Assembly: GCF_002423035.1 (NCBI RefSeq)
Contig: NZ_DIUM01000052.1
Span: 1 to 59,364 of the forward strand
Direction of reading: 5' to 3'
DNA: 59,364 nt
Source: Thiocapsa sp. UBA6158
Lineage (GTDB): Bacteria > Pseudomonadota > Gammaproteobacteria > Chromatiales > Chromatiaceae
A program made the position numbers and the translations under genes. Under the pieces are notes generated by a model. The model searched no databases. It was given only the letters and a program-made list of their open reading frames with translations, and was not told the DNA's origin. This document shows, piece by piece, positions 26,166 through 36,174 of the stretch (the stretch's first letter is position 1; each line of letters opens with the position of its first letter).

Positions 26166-26696
26166 ATGCCCGAGCACTTCAACGACCAAGGCTTTCTGCC
26201 CTTGAAGATTGCCGTCCTCACGGTCTCCGATAGCCGTAGCGAAGACCAAGATACCTCGGGCCGACTGCTGGTCGAACGCGCCGAGGCCGCTGGACACCAG
26301 GTCGTCGCCAAGCAGATCGTGCCGGACGACATCTATCGGATGCGCGCCGTCTTCTCGACCTGGATCGCCGACCCCGAGATCCAGGTCGTCCTGAGCACCG
26401 GAGGCACCGGCGTCACCGGCCGGGACAGCACGCCGGAGGCCGTCGCCCCGTTGCTCGACAAGCCGCTCGAGGGCTTCGGGGAGCTGTTCCGGAGCTTCTC
26501 GCTCGAAGAGATCGGCACCTCCACATTGCAGTCGCGTGCGCTCGGGGGGCTCGCCAACGGGACCTTCATCTTCTGTCTGCCGGGCTCGAGCGGGGCCTGT
26601 CGAACCGCCTGGGATCGCATCCTGCTGGCCCAGTTGGACAGTCGCACCCGGCCGTGCAACTTCGCGCAGCTCATCCCGCGCTTGCTGGAGCGTTGA
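26166..26696 (+). CDS. moaB: Molybdopterin adenylyltransferase-type protein MoaB
   Basis: A 176-residue MoaB/MogA-fold protein that adenylylates molybdopterin before metal insertion. Motifs seen are VLTVSDSRS near the N-terminus, the substrate loop STGGTGVTGRDSTPEA and LPGSSGACRTAWD. AGGA lies 6 bases before the ATG. moeA follows 2 bp later. It supplies cofactor for the arsenite oxidases ArxA and AioA encoded further on (context). Confidence 0.92.
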   Translation: MPEHFNDQGFLPLKIAVLTVSDSRSEDQDTSGRLLVERAEAAGHQVVAKQIVPDDIYRMRAVFSTWIADPEIQVVLSTGGTGVTGRDSTPEAVAPLLDKPLEGFGELFRSFSLEEIGTSTLQSRALGGLANGTFIFCLPGSSGACRTAWDRILLAQLDSRTRPCNFAQLIPRLLER

Positions 26697-26698
26697 CA

Positions 26699-27949
26699 AT
26701 GACGATTGATCCTTGCGGCTGTGATGCACCCGGGCGCGCGTCGTTGACCAAGGAGCAGGCGCTCGAGCGGCTGATTGAGCGCGTCGAGCCCATCGGCGAG
26801 ACCGAGACCGTCTCGATTGCCGAGGGACTCGGACGCGTCCTGGCCGAGCCGGTCAAGAGCACGATCGACGTGCCCGCCTGGGACAACAGCGCAATGGACG
26901 GCTATGCGATCCGGCATGCGGATCTGGACCCCTGCGGGGGGCGACTGCGCGTGGCTCAGCGGATCCCGGCCGGCTCAGCCGGGAGCGCACTCGAACCCGG
27001 CACCGCGGCGCGGATCTTCACGGGTGCGCCGGTCCCGGAAGGCTGCGACACCGTTGTCGTCCAGGAGATCTGCGAGACCGAGGAGGACTGGGTCCAAGTC
27101 CCGCTCGACTGCAAAACCGGCGCGAACATCCGCCGCAGCGGCGAGGACATCCGGGCCGGTGCCGAGGTCATCGCCGCGGGCACCCGTCTCGCCCCGCAGC
27201 ACCTTGGGCTCGCGGCCTCGATCGGCGCCGCGCGGGTCCGTGTCTATCGACGTCTGCGCGTCGCCGTCTTCTCCAGCGGCGACGAGTTGGTGATGCCGGG
27301 TGAGTCGCTGGGACCCGGACAGATCTACAACTCCAACCGTTTCATGCTCTTCGGGTTGCTGGAGCGACTCGGCTGCGAGGTGGTGGATCTGGGCATCGTG
27401 GAGGACACCCCCGCAGCCACCGAGCAGGCGTTGATGCAGGGTGCGGCACAGGCGGACCTCATCGTCGGCAGCGGAGGCGTCTCGGTCGGCGAGGAGGACC
27501 ACATCAAGGCCGCGCTGGAGCGCGTCGGTACACTCGAGTTGTGGAGTGTTGGGATCCGCCCCGGCAAGCCGCTGGCCTTCGGGCGCATCGGTACGACGCC
27601 CTTCATCGGCAATCCGGGTAACCCGGTCTCGCTGTTCGTGACCTTTTGTCTCTTCGGCATCCCGGTGATCGGACGGCAGCAGGGTATCGCCGGGGCTCTG
27701 CGTCCCCCGAGTCTTCGGATCCGTGCGGGTTTCGACTGGCCACGCCCCGACAAACGTCGTGAGTTTCATCGGGCGCGCGTTCAAACCGGAGGGGACGGCA
27801 CGCCGGAGCTGGCCGTTTTCCCGAGCCGCTCGTCCGCCGTGCTCTCCTCCGTCGCCTGGGCGGATGGCCTGGTGGAGATTCCGGAGAATCAGGTCATCCG
27901 CAAAGGCGACCTCGTGGACTTCATCCCATTCTACGGCCTCTTCGGCTGA
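26699..27949 (+). CDS. moeA: Molybdopterin molybdenumtransferase MoeA
   Basis: A 416-residue protein that inserts molybdate into adenylylated molybdopterin. Motifs present are PAWDNSAMDGYAIR, IFTGAPVPEGCDTVV, GSGGVSVGEEDHI and GNPGNPVSLFVTF (usually GLPGNP). I chose the ATG at 26699, 2 bp after moaB. Its TGA stop lies within the terminal repeat of the element at 27946-28028. Confidence 0.95.
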   Translation: MTIDPCGCDAPGRASLTKEQALERLIERVEPIGETETVSIAEGLGRVLAEPVKSTIDVPAWDNSAMDGYAIRHADLDPCGGRLRVAQRIPAGSAGSALEPGTAARIFTGAPVPEGCDTVVVQEICETEEDWVQVPLDCKTGANIRRSGEDIRAGAEVIAAGTRLAPQHLGLAASIGAARVRVYRRLRVAVFSSGDELVMPGESLGPGQIYNSNRFMLFGLLERLGCEVVDLGIVEDTPAATEQALMQGAAQADLIVGSGGVSVGEEDHIKAALERVGTLELWSVGIRPGKPLAFGRIGTTPFIGNPGNPVSLFVTFCLFGIPVIGRQQGIAGALRPPSLRIRAGFDWPRPDKRREFHRARVQTGGDGTPELAVFPSRSSAVLSSVAWADGLVEIPENQVIRKGDLVDFIPFYGLFG

Positions 27950-28028
27950 ACCGCGTTCGGCGGGACATGGATAGGGCGGAGGTCGGATCGTTCTCCCCCG
28001 GATCTAGTAACCCGGGGACGCGGTTCAG
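27946..28028. repeat. 83-bp terminal-inverted-repeat element
   Basis: Ends are CTGAACCGCGT and ACGCGGTTCAG, 11 bp. It is like the 86-87-bp elements at 8581, 16419, 38662 and 38768 in size and ends, but the interior differs. The first repeat contains the moeA stop codon. Confidence 0.6.
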
Positions 28029-28148
28029 GTGAATAGGGTTTTGTTAGGCGGGTCATTCCTGATGGCGGTGTGAACTTGTAACTGCAGATGTTTGGGCCGA
28101 AAGAGAGTATGGCCGGATCGTCGGCGGCTTAGAGTAGGGGACGGATGT

Positions 28149-28403
28149 ATGATCGATATCCTGTATTTCGCTCGGCTCAGAGAGAGTCTTGGACTGGCGC
28201 GGGAGCAATTGGATCTCTCGCAAAACATCGACTCCATCGCGGATCTCCTCGCGCACCTGCGTAGCCGCGGCGAACCCTGGTCAACGACGTTGGGCGAAGG
28301 CGAATCCGTCCTGGCGGCGGTGAATCAAGAGATTGCCCGGCTGGACACGACGATCAAAGACGGCGACGAGATCGCACTCTTCCCGCCGGTGACCGGCGGA
28401 TAG
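28149..28403 (+). CDS. moaD: Molybdopterin synthase small subunit MoaD
   Basis: An 84-residue ubiquitin-fold sulfur carrier ending in the required PPVTGG. The Gly-Gly tail is thiocarboxylated and donates sulfur to molybdopterin. The start MIDILYFARLRE at 28149 fits the family; the in-frame extension upstream does not. No moaE is in the window, so the large subunit must be encoded elsewhere. Confidence 0.92.
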   Translation: MIDILYFARLRESLGLAREQLDLSQNIDSIADLLAHLRSRGEPWSTTLGEGESVLAAVNQEIARLDTTIKDGDEIALFPPVTGG

Positions 28404-28498
28404 GGCAGGCACACGATCGATTTGTCATAGTCGGCGAGCGCGGCGGGCGTGCTTTGTACGCCAACGGGGTTCGCATATAACTCCGGCCAAGTCGGCAT

Positions 28499-28547
28499 GT
28501 GGCGCGGAGCGCCAGGAGAAGCGTGACACCGCCGGAACGGTGTCACG
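28499..28547. repeat. Short repeat family B, copy 2 with hairpin
   Basis: GTGGCGCGGAGCGCCAGGAG (28499-28518) is followed by a 10-bp perfect stem CGTGACACCG / CGGTGTCACG with a 6-base loop. The same arrangement in reverse is at 40872-40920. Confidence 0.6.
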
Positions 28548-28740
28548 AGGCTGCGGCACGGGTTCCCCCGGTCGTTTGGCTCGCCACGGAAGTCGCCGCG
28601 TTCCAGCGTCAAGTCCGGAGTGTGGCGTCGGAGACTTTGAACCCGGCGTGGTAATCATTGTAACAAGTCATCCGCGAGCTGTTCCATGCCGGAGCGGTAC
28701 ATGCCACTGGCGGCCTTCCCGGCCTCATTCTCCCGTTTCA

Positions 28741-28784
28741 CGGGGATCGGCTATGGTCTCTTGCTCTCGGCAAAGCCGTTCGAC
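28741..28784 (+). pseudogene. Short duplicated fragment of the RND pump gene
   Basis: About 44 bp read TGIGYGLLLSAKPFD, closely matching AGIGFGLLLSGQPFG of the pump (20509-20552) at DNA level too. Flanking sequence is unrelated. It is part of a 28.4-29.1 kb zone with no intact gene. Confidence 0.4.
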
Positions 28785-28835
28785 TTCCCCGAGGTGGGCG
28801 CTTCGACCGCCACGGTCCCTTCGGCCGCAGCCTCC

Positions 28836-29044
28836 TTATTAGCTTGGAGACGGTCAACGCGGCGCTGCTCGGCGTGGACGCCCACGACTGGACCCGCCTG
28901 GCCGATGGCCTGGTCGCAACGCGTCTGCTGGAGACAGAGGATGCCGCACGGATCCACCACCTCTGGCGGTAAGGCCGGCTGATCGCCAACACCGACATGC
29001 ACCCGGGGAATCTCATATTGCGAGACCTGGCCGAACGGGTGTAG
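28836..29044 (+). pseudogene. HipA-like kinase remnant with in-frame stop
   Basis: One frame reads LETVNAALLGVDAHDW, then EDAARIHHLWR, a TAA stop, and continues as GRLIANTDMHPGNLIL. The NTDMHxGN motif matches the catalytic loop of HipA-like kinases (usually NTDRH/NTDMHFGN). A Tyr-to-stop change (TAC to TAA) would explain the break. Both ends are missing. Confidence 0.5.
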
Positions 29045-29138
29045 CCGCGAGCGCCTTTCCACGCTCTACCCGGATTGCGGTGTACGCTGCGCCGAGCAAC
29101 CCTACACGGAAGCTCGAAGTGCAGTCACAACGCGATCA

Positions 29139-29684
29139 TCATTTGTTCGGATAGACATGAGCGTCATTGGGGACGACCTTGTAGGAATAGCCGAGGTCCC
29201 TCCATGCGGTAATACCGCCCGGCGCACGGTAGACGTTCGTGTAGCCGAGCTGCTTCGCCCAAACGGCGGCGTTGTGGGAACGCCCGCATTTGGTGAATCC
29301 GCAGTAAATCACAATCTTCTTATCCAGATCGGGACCCAATACCGCGCGAAAATCATCCTGCGACGGTGCACCGTCGGTCACGTCCTCTTCCCACTTGCCG
29401 ACGTGATTGGACTGAAAACCGAAGTTCACGGCACCCTCGACATACGCCATCTCGAACTCCCATTTCGGATGCGCATCGAGAAGCACGAAGTCCTCGTCCG
29501 CATCCAACATCAGCTTGACCTCTTCCATCGTCACAAGCTGGTATCCGCCTTTAACCGTTTCGTTGGCGACCTTCAGCGCGACGGCTTCGACGTCCGTCTC
29601 GTTCAGGATACTGGTCATGGCGTAGGCGTTGGGAAGGGCCAAGGCAAGGCAGCCTAGAAGGCCAGCTAACAGTGCGCGATTCAT
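29139..29684 (-). CDS. Exported single-domain rhodanese
   Basis: A 181-residue periplasmic rhodanese with a signal peptide (cleavage near NAYA-MTS). It shows FVLLDAHPKWEFEMAYVEGAVN and the active-site Cys in IYCGFTKCGRSHN. The loop has a second Cys four residues on, which could form a disulfide or persulfide relay. CAGGAGATACC precedes the ATG. It has its own promoter region with an element shared with the porin operon at 51.9 kb. Downstream on its strand there is no gene before moaD remnants. Confidence 0.9.
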   Translation of the reverse strand: MNRALLAGLLGCLALALPNAYAMTSILNETDVEAVALKVANETVKGGYQLVTMEEVKLMLDADEDFVLLDAHPKWEFEMAYVEGAVNFGFQSNHVGKWEEDVTDGAPSQDDFRAVLGPDLDKKIVIYCGFTKCGRSHNAAVWAKQLGYTNVYRAPGGITAWRDLGYSYKVVPNDAHVYPNK

Positions 29685-29722
29685 GGTATCTCCTGGTGGT
29701 TTGCTTTGATTGACGGGCAGGA

Positions 29723-29766
29723 GAAGCTAGCATTCGGGCTCGGCAAAAAACATGATCATGATTAGG
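29723..29766 (-). promoter_or_regulatory. Promoter element shared with the porin operon
   Basis: On the minus strand CCTAATCATGATCATGTT (29766-29749) is followed after 18 bases by CTAGCTTC (29730-29723), preceded by TG as in an extended -10. The same layout with 16 of 18 and 7 of 8 identities and an identical spacer length lies at 51850-51893. The remaining 29767-30024 shows only two CCCGGATCGA direct repeats near 29970-30006 and no gene. Confidence 0.55.
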
Positions 29767-30024
29767 CGGGGTTTTTCGATTCGGCCGATGATCAAGTGCA
29801 CATCCCGAGCAGCGACATGGACACGTCGTCGCCAACCTGACGGAACCGCCTCTTGACATCGCTTGGTCCGGGCAATGAAATCACGCGCCGGAGCGCATTG
29901 GCCTCGGACGGAAGACTTGCCGAAGGTCGAGGGTCACGACTGTCGACGCGAACCCGCGCGCCGAGCACGGGCTCCCGGATCGATCCCAGCCTGGATCCCG
30001 GATCGAATCGCGCTCCCTGCACCG

Positions 30025-31319
<1,295 letters not shown>

Positions 31320-31323
<4 letters not shown>

Positions 31324-32750
31324 GCCGGGGACTCCGCTGTCAGCGGCAAGGCGACCAGAAACCGCGTGAGCTCGCCCTGCGTTTCGGCCCGAATGGTGCC
31401 GCCGAGCTGCGAGACGATCTGATAGCAGACCCAGAGGCCGAGACCCCGCGTGTGCGGACGGCTCGCCGGATAGGGCTCGAACAGATGCAGCAGCTGCTCT
31501 GGCGGGATGACTCGACCGCTGTTCTCGATCCGCATCATAAGGAGGTTATCCTGCGTCGTGATCCGAACCCCGACATGTCCGCCGCCTTGTGCGGCCTGAA
31601 CGGCATTCAACACCAGGTTCAATAGGAGCTGTCGGACCGGTGCCGCAGGGAGGCGGATCGCGGAGTCGCAGGCGTTCTCCCAATTCAGCACAATCCGGGC
31701 CTTGACGATGTTGGGCTGAGCCAAGGTCTTGACATCCTCCAGGTCTTCTCGCGTCAGGGTCCGCAGATCCGCCCGCGCCTCGACCAACAGCGCGGACACC
31801 GAGGCCTGAATCTGACGCAACGCGCGCTCCAACAGGTCCAAGAGACGTTCGGTCTGCGCTTCGACCGGATGGGCACGCCGATAGGTATCGATGGCCATCA
31901 GCATACCACCGAGCGGGTTATTGACCTCGTGGGCGACCCCGGCGGCGACCTGCCCGACCGCGGCCAGACGCTCGGCCTGGATCATCTGCTGCTCCAGGGA
32001 TTCCTTCTCGGCGAGCGCCGAGAGCATCGCCGCGAACTGCTGCCCGAGGCGCCCGATCTCGCTGTCGCCGTCGGGCAGGGTGCACTGCATCCGGCGCGGA
32101 TCCTCCCGCCCGACACGCCCCATGCAATCGGCCAACTGCACCAGCGGCCCGACCATGCGTCGCCCCCAGAGCCAACCGACCGGCAACATCACGGCCAGGA
32201 CCCCGCCTGTCACCAGGACGCCGCCGAGGAGGATCTCGCGAAACCGGGGCAGATAAGGTGCGTCGGAGAGCAGGGCGATGAGCTCGCCGACCTGGGAGCC
32301 GTCACTGTAAAGCGGCAGGCGCAACAAGCGGCGGACATCCTCGCGATCGACCGCCGACACGCGTCCGGGCTTCTCGTCGATCACCTGCGGCTGTGCTTGC
32401 GGGAGCCACGGCAAGGCGTTCTCGATCGGCTGATCCAGGCGGAAGCGGCGCGGGCGGTTGCTCGCAAAGATCCGGCCCGCCTGGTCGAGCAGGATCCAGA
32501 CCGCGTCGCCACCGCCATCCGGACCGCGCAAAAGCGAGTAGGCTAACCAGACATCGTCGTTGCGCAACGCCTGGATCTGCACGCCGGCCATTGCGTACCC
32601 GAGGGTCAAGGCGTTGCGGCCTTGATCCTCGCGCAGATTCGTCAGGGTCTGCAGACCCAGCGCAACGGCCATCGAGAACGCAGTCACCACGGCCGCAATA
32701 CTCAGACTCAGCGGCAGACGCAGCCGATAGCTCGACAGCGAAAGGATCAC
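31320..32750 (-). CDS. arxS: ArxS sensor histidine kinase
   Basis: A 476-residue inner-membrane kinase. A first hydrophobic helix (residues 15-35) and a second (about 185-205) bracket a periplasmic sensor domain. A HAMP-like region, the His box VAAGVAHEVNNPLGG and a C-terminal ATPase domain (IENSGRVIPP, GLGLWVCYQIV) follow. It overlaps both neighbours by 4 bases. It presumably detects arsenite with the binding protein ArxX and phosphorylates ArxR (inferred from Arx/Aio systems). Confidence 0.9.
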
Positions 32751-33649
32751 GCGCCGTTTCCTCCAGTCAATCGCCCGGCCATCCGTGCGATGTCGTCATA
32801 GAGATCGGGCGTCTCGAGACCGAAGCTGTCGAGATTGAGCTCGTTCAGGAGCGTACGACCGGCTGCATCCTGGACCTGGCTCAAAAGAACGCGCCGAATG
32901 GCTTGCCGATCGGGATCGGACAGCGCCGGACCGGCAACGATCGGTGGGAAACCGAATTCCGGCGAGCGCTCCAGCACGCGCGTCCGTGCGGTCAACTCGG
33001 GATGACCGCGCGCCAGCGTCTCCCAGACATAGCTATCGACGGCCGCGCCGTCGACCAAGCCTTCGGCCACTGCCTCGACGCTGCGCGGATGTCCCCAGGT
33101 GAAGAAGGTTCGCCGAAAGAAACGATCCGGATCCTTGCCGTCGCTGGTGAGTCGAAAGCGCGGATAGAGATACCCCGAATTGGAATCCGGATCGGCCCAT
33201 GCGAAGAGTCGGCCCTCGAGGTCGTGCAGGCGCTGGATCTCGGAATCGGAGCCGACAATGAAATAGGACTGATAGAGCGGGCGGCCCCGAAAGCGCGGCA
33301 CCGCAATCAGCTCCAGACGAGACCGGTTCCGGACATAGGGATAGCCGCAGATCCAGGCCAGGTCGATGCGCCCTTGGAGCAAGAGATCCAAGATCTCGCG
33401 ATAGCGCGAGCGCTGGACGAAGACCACAGGTCGACTCAACGCGCCCTCGATCCAATCCGCCCAGGCATTCAGGAAACCGATCCGATCGTCGAGCACAACG
33501 GGCGTCAGGCCAAAGCGCAACGGCTGGCTCGACGCGCGTACGGGATCCGCTCGGCCGCCGGCAAGGCCGATGCCGGCCGCCAGCAGACCGGAGAGAAAGG
33601 TGCGGCGTGAGCAGGGAGAGGACGTCGGACGTTTCGCGACGGGCGCCAT
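32747..33649 (-). CDS. arxX: ArxX periplasmic substrate-binding protein (PhnD-like)
   Basis: A 300-residue exported binding protein of the phosphate/phosphonate (PhnD) type, the class used as arsenite sensor in AioX/ArxX. The signal region contains SRRTFLSGLLAAGIGLAG. Family motifs include LRFGLTPVVLDDRIGFL, DLAWICGYPYV and the DGAAVDSYVWE region. I chose the ATG at 33649 because the longer frame runs into the upstream gene. It is translationally coupled to arxS, which supports a sensing rather than transport role. Confidence 0.87.
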   Translation of the reverse strand: MAPVAKRPTSSPCSRRTFLSGLLAAGIGLAGGRADPVRASSQPLRFGLTPVVLDDRIGFLNAWADWIEGALSRPVVFVQRSRYREILDLLLQGRIDLAWICGYPYVRNRSRLELIAVPRFRGRPLYQSYFIVGSDSEIQRLHDLEGRLFAWADPDSNSGYLYPRFRLTSDGKDPDRFFRRTFFTWGHPRSVEAVAEGLVDGAAVDSYVWETLARGHPELTARTRVLERSPEFGFPPIVAGPALSDPDRQAIRRVLLSQVQDAAGRTLLNELNLDSFGLETPDLYDDIARMAGRLTGGNGA

Positions 33650-33665
33650 GCGGGTCGCAGGCGAT

Positions 33666-34496
33666 TTAATCGCCGGAGTCCAACGCCGACGGGTTGAGGA
33701 CATCCATGGTTTCATCGCCCATACCCATCACGAGCACGCCTTTTGATGTGGCATAGGTGACGATGCTCTGGTCCGGGTAAAGACTGGCCAGCACGCCGAT
33801 CAAACGCCGATCCTCGAACTCCGGAAAGACATCCGGAAACTCCGACAAGACCCGCAACAGCTCATCGACGTTTGCACTGATCAGACGACTCTTCGTCTGG
33901 TTGATCAGGACGAACCCCGGACAGACGAGGAGCGCGTCGTACTCCCGACTATCGCCGTTGAAACGACGGCGCAGACGGACACCGAACAGATCGGGCTGCG
34001 GACAGCCCAGAAGATCTCGCGCAACCCGCCGGAGGTTCGGCGCGACGATATCCTCGACCAGGGTCCCGAGACGATTCGCCAGCTCGCCCCATTGCCGATT
34101 CATCGACTTGCGGTCGCGCTCCGCCTCTTCCCGGTAACGCAAGGACTCGTTCTTGAAGTCCAGCATCTCGTCTTTGAAGTCCTTCATTTCGTCCTTGAAG
34201 GCGCTCATCTCGTCCTTGAAGGAACCCATTTCATCCTTGAAGACGCGCATCTCGTCCTTGAAGGCACCCATCTCGTCCTTGAAGACGCGCATCTCGTCCT
34301 TGAAGGCGCCCATCTCGTCCTTGAAGACACGCATCTCGTCCTTGAAGACACGCATCTCGTCTTTGAAAGCGAGCATCTCCTGCTGCAAACGAACCTGGCC
34401 GTTGTAGGCCTTATTGAACTCGACACCGACGCTTCGGGTGAAGGCTTCGAGCGCATCCTCCAATCGATCGACGCGATGTTCCAACACGGCGGACAT
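33666..34496 (-). CDS. Coiled-coil protein with PD-(D/E)XK-like domain (DUF3782-like)
   Basis: A 276-residue protein. Residues ~40-120 are ten FKDEM heptads plus FKNES, a long coiled coil. The C-terminal half resembles the nuclease-fold DUF3782 domain: EYDALLVCPGFVLINQTKSR has the Asp and Lys, but Gln where the fold usually has Glu (ExK becomes QTK), so activity is doubtful. The ATG at 34496 (MSAVLEH) follows an in-frame extension I reject. It ends 16 bp before arxX and may share its transcript; a link to arsenite sensing is not known. Confidence 0.75.
   Translation of the reverse strand: MSAVLEHRVDRLEDALEAFTRSVGVEFNKAYNGQVRLQQEMLAFKDEMRVFKDEMRVFKDEMGAFKDEMRVFKDEMGAFKDEMRVFKDEMGSFKDEMSAFKDEMKDFKDEMLDFKNESLRYREEAERDRKSMNRQWGELANRLGTLVEDIVAPNLRRVARDLLGCPQPDLFGVRLRRRFNGDSREYDALLVCPGFVLINQTKSRLISANVDELLRVLSEFPDVFPEFEDRRLIGVLASLYPDQSIVTYATSKGVLVMGMGDETMDVLNPSALDSGD
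34147..34379. repeat. 21-bp tandem repeat inside the coiled-coil gene
   Basis: About eleven 21-bp units of the form TTGAAGGCGCCCATCTCGTCC encode the FKDEM heptads on the minus strand. Units are near-identical, so copy number could vary by slippage without breaking the frame. Confidence 0.8.
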
Positions 34497-34620
34497 GATG
34501 CAGACCCTCGATCGGTCGCTCTGATTTCGACACACTCAGTATGGCGCAGTCGGTGCGTACACACCAACTCGTGCGGCGCCGTCGCTTCCCGTCCCGGCCA
34601 TGCATCGCGCTCGCCGCTGC

Positions 34621-34636
34621 GTTTACTTTCGGTAAC
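34621..34636. promoter_or_regulatory. GTTACC-N4-GGTAAC palindrome, arx site 1
   Basis: GTTTAC-tttc-GGTAAC, 10 of 12 positions. It lies in the ~390-bp gap between the divergent coiled-coil/arxXSR and arxB2ABCD units, about 217 bp before the implied arx start. Confidence 0.55.
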
Positions 34637-34711
34637 ACCGGCGGAAACGCGTTACGGCCATCCCATCCATTTGTTTTGCTGCGTTTTTTTGGTGCCAACA
34701 CAGGGAGTCGC

Positions 34712-34727
34712 GTTACCTTTAGGTAAC
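34712..34727. promoter_or_regulatory. GTTACC-N4-GGTAAC palindrome, arx site 2
   Basis: GTTACC-ttta-GGTAAC, a perfect palindrome, about 126 bp before the implied arx start. It has the same half-sites as 58590-58605 upstream of aioB. Confidence 0.7.
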
Positions 34728-34818
34728 CCAAACACCGCCCCCGCAGGGACGGTGCTGATCCAGAAACTCTAGTTTTTATGAATTAAATCATTGGCCTGTA
34801 AAACTCAGCACGTCGCTC

Positions 34819-34834
34819 TGGTATGTCGGATGCA
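34819..34834 (+). promoter_or_regulatory. Candidate sigma54 promoter of arxB2ABCD
   Basis: TGGTATGTCGGATGCA has GG (34820-34821) and GC (34832-34833) with a 10-base spacer. It matches TGGCACG-N4-TTGCA except for two T in the -24 element and one A in the -12 element. The implied start is ~40 bases before the arxB2 TTG. Confidence 0.65.
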
Positions 34835-34887
34835 CTCCAAAGCCCACTGGACCCCGAATCGCCAACCCTCGACCCCATTGAGCACCA

Positions 34888-36081
34888 TTGAAAGGTACGA
34901 CAAGAATCAACGTGCATCGTCCCGCCCCCCAGCCTGCGCGAGCGCTCGGTCCGACCAACCGTCTCGCCATCCACGCAGACGCTTGCATCCCCGCGCGGTT
35001 CCCGGAGATGTCTTGCCGACGCTGCGCGGATGCCTGTCCAACCGGCGCACTGGTCGCGACATCGGAGGGACCCGAGTTGGTCTCCGGCTGCGTGGACTGC
35101 GGGCGTTGTGCGTTGGCTTGTCCGACCGAGGCGCTGTCCGTACCCGGATTCGACATCACGCCAACGACGAGCGGCATGATCTCGATCGATTGCTGGCGCG
35201 TGCCGCCGAGGCACTCGCCGAGCGGTGCAATGCGTGTCCCCTGTCTCGGCGGACTCTCCACCGCCGTGCTCGCCGAGCTGACGGCCGAGGCCGAGGGACG
35301 CCCGGTCGCGCTGCTCGATCGCGGCTTCTGTGCCCGGTGTCAGGCCGGGGGAAGCAAGCATCCGGACGCCCACCCCGCCGAGACCGTCATCGACGCGATC
35401 CAACGGCTGCTCGAGGACTGCGGTGTCGCCCCGACCACTTGGCCACGCCTGGTCGCGCTGCCGCTGCCCGCCACCCGCATGGTCAAGGGCATGGGCGAGC
35501 CGCTGCTGGAATCTCGGGTCAGCCGACGCGCGCTCTTCACCGGACAAGCGCTTCGGACCAGCCAACCGGCGTCGGGGCCCCGCGCCGCCCCACCGGCCCA
35601 AACAACGGGACTCGGCCGTCAACGCCTGCTCGCCGCCCTGCAACGCCTCTCGGCAGCCGAGCAACCCTTGCCCGCACGGCTCTTCCCGAGCCTGACGGCA
35701 GGCAGCGACTGCGCCGACCATGGGATCTGCGCCAGCGCCTGCCCCACCGGCGCACTGACAGGCTACGCCGATGACACGGCGCGCGGTCTGCACTTCGATG
35801 CCGCCGCCTGCATCGCCTGCGATCTCTGCACCCGACTCTGTCCCGAGCAGGCACTGACGCTCGATGGTTCAGGCGAGACGGCGACCGAGCGGACACCACA
35901 ACGCCTGACCCGACATGCGATCCGGACTTGCCCGGAGTGCGGTGCCGAGCACAGCAACCCCGAACCCGTCTGCCCGGCATGCCGACGCGATCGAGATTTC
36001 GCCCGCAGTGCCTTTTTAGCTTTCGGCCGCCAGCCCCCGGCCTCCAGCCCCCAGCCCGACGCGGGGGAAGCCGGAAGCTGA
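34888..36081 (+). CDS. arxB2: ArxB2 polyferredoxin
   Basis: A 397-residue cytoplasmic-type iron-sulfur protein. Cys groups are CRRCADACP, CVDCGRCALACP, CADHGICASACP and CIACDLCTRLCP, enough for about four [4Fe-4S] clusters, plus a C-terminal zinc ribbon (CPECG... CPACRRD). The start is TTG at 34888 (in-frame stop just before) or GTG at 34912. It is the first gene of the arx operon, as in Ectothiorhodospira-type arx clusters. The last ~20 residues (FGRQPPASSPQPDAGEAGS) are encoded by a GC-rich repeat and look acquired. Confidence 0.83.
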   Translation: MKGTTRINVHRPAPQPARALGPTNRLAIHADACIPARFPEMSCRRCADACPTGALVATSEGPELVSGCVDCGRCALACPTEALSVPGFDITPTTSGMISIDCWRVPPRHSPSGAMRVPCLGGLSTAVLAELTAEAEGRPVALLDRGFCARCQAGGSKHPDAHPAETVIDAIQRLLEDCGVAPTTWPRLVALPLPATRMVKGMGEPLLESRVSRRALFTGQALRTSQPASGPRAAPPAQTTGLGRQRLLAALQRLSAAEQPLPARLFPSLTAGSDCADHGICASACPTGALTGYADDTARGLHFDAAACIACDLCTRLCPEQALTLDGSGETATERTPQRLTRHAIRTCPECGAEHSNPEPVCPACRRDRDFARSAFLAFGRQPPASSPQPDAGEAGS

Positions 36082-36135
36082 AAGCCGAGAGCTTACCGCT
36101 GGAGGCTGGAGGCAGGAGGCATGCGGCTGGAAGCC
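36017..36135. repeat. GC-rich imperfect inverted repeat
   Basis: Units like GCCTCCAGCCCCCAGC on one side and GCTGGAGGCTGGAGGCAGG on the other form a large imperfect hairpin. It overlaps the 3' end of arxB2 and fills much of the gap before arxA, so it may tune expression between the two genes. Confidence 0.55.
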
Positions 36136-36174
36136 GACAAACCCATCCAACAACAACACCAGAGGAGATCACCG

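Noticed and set aside
25614..26729. A 371-codon minus-strand frame
   Set aside because: It runs across moaB and the SUF remnants on the other strand and shows no domain; the plus-strand matches explain the region.
25741..27627. Two further GGTAAC sequences as members of the palindrome family
   Set aside because: Neither has a GTTACC-like half 10 bases upstream; one lies in the SUF remnant and one in the moeA codons for Gly-Asn-Pro.
34147..34379. Regular repeats resembling a CRISPR array
   Set aside because: Units are contiguous 21-bp heptad codons with no spacers and lie in frame inside a gene; no cas genes are present.
34542..34557. A second sigma54 promoter (TGGCGCAGTCGGTGCG)
   Set aside because: Spacing fits, but it lies 330 bp before arxB2 and upstream of the palindromes, so it is more likely chance.
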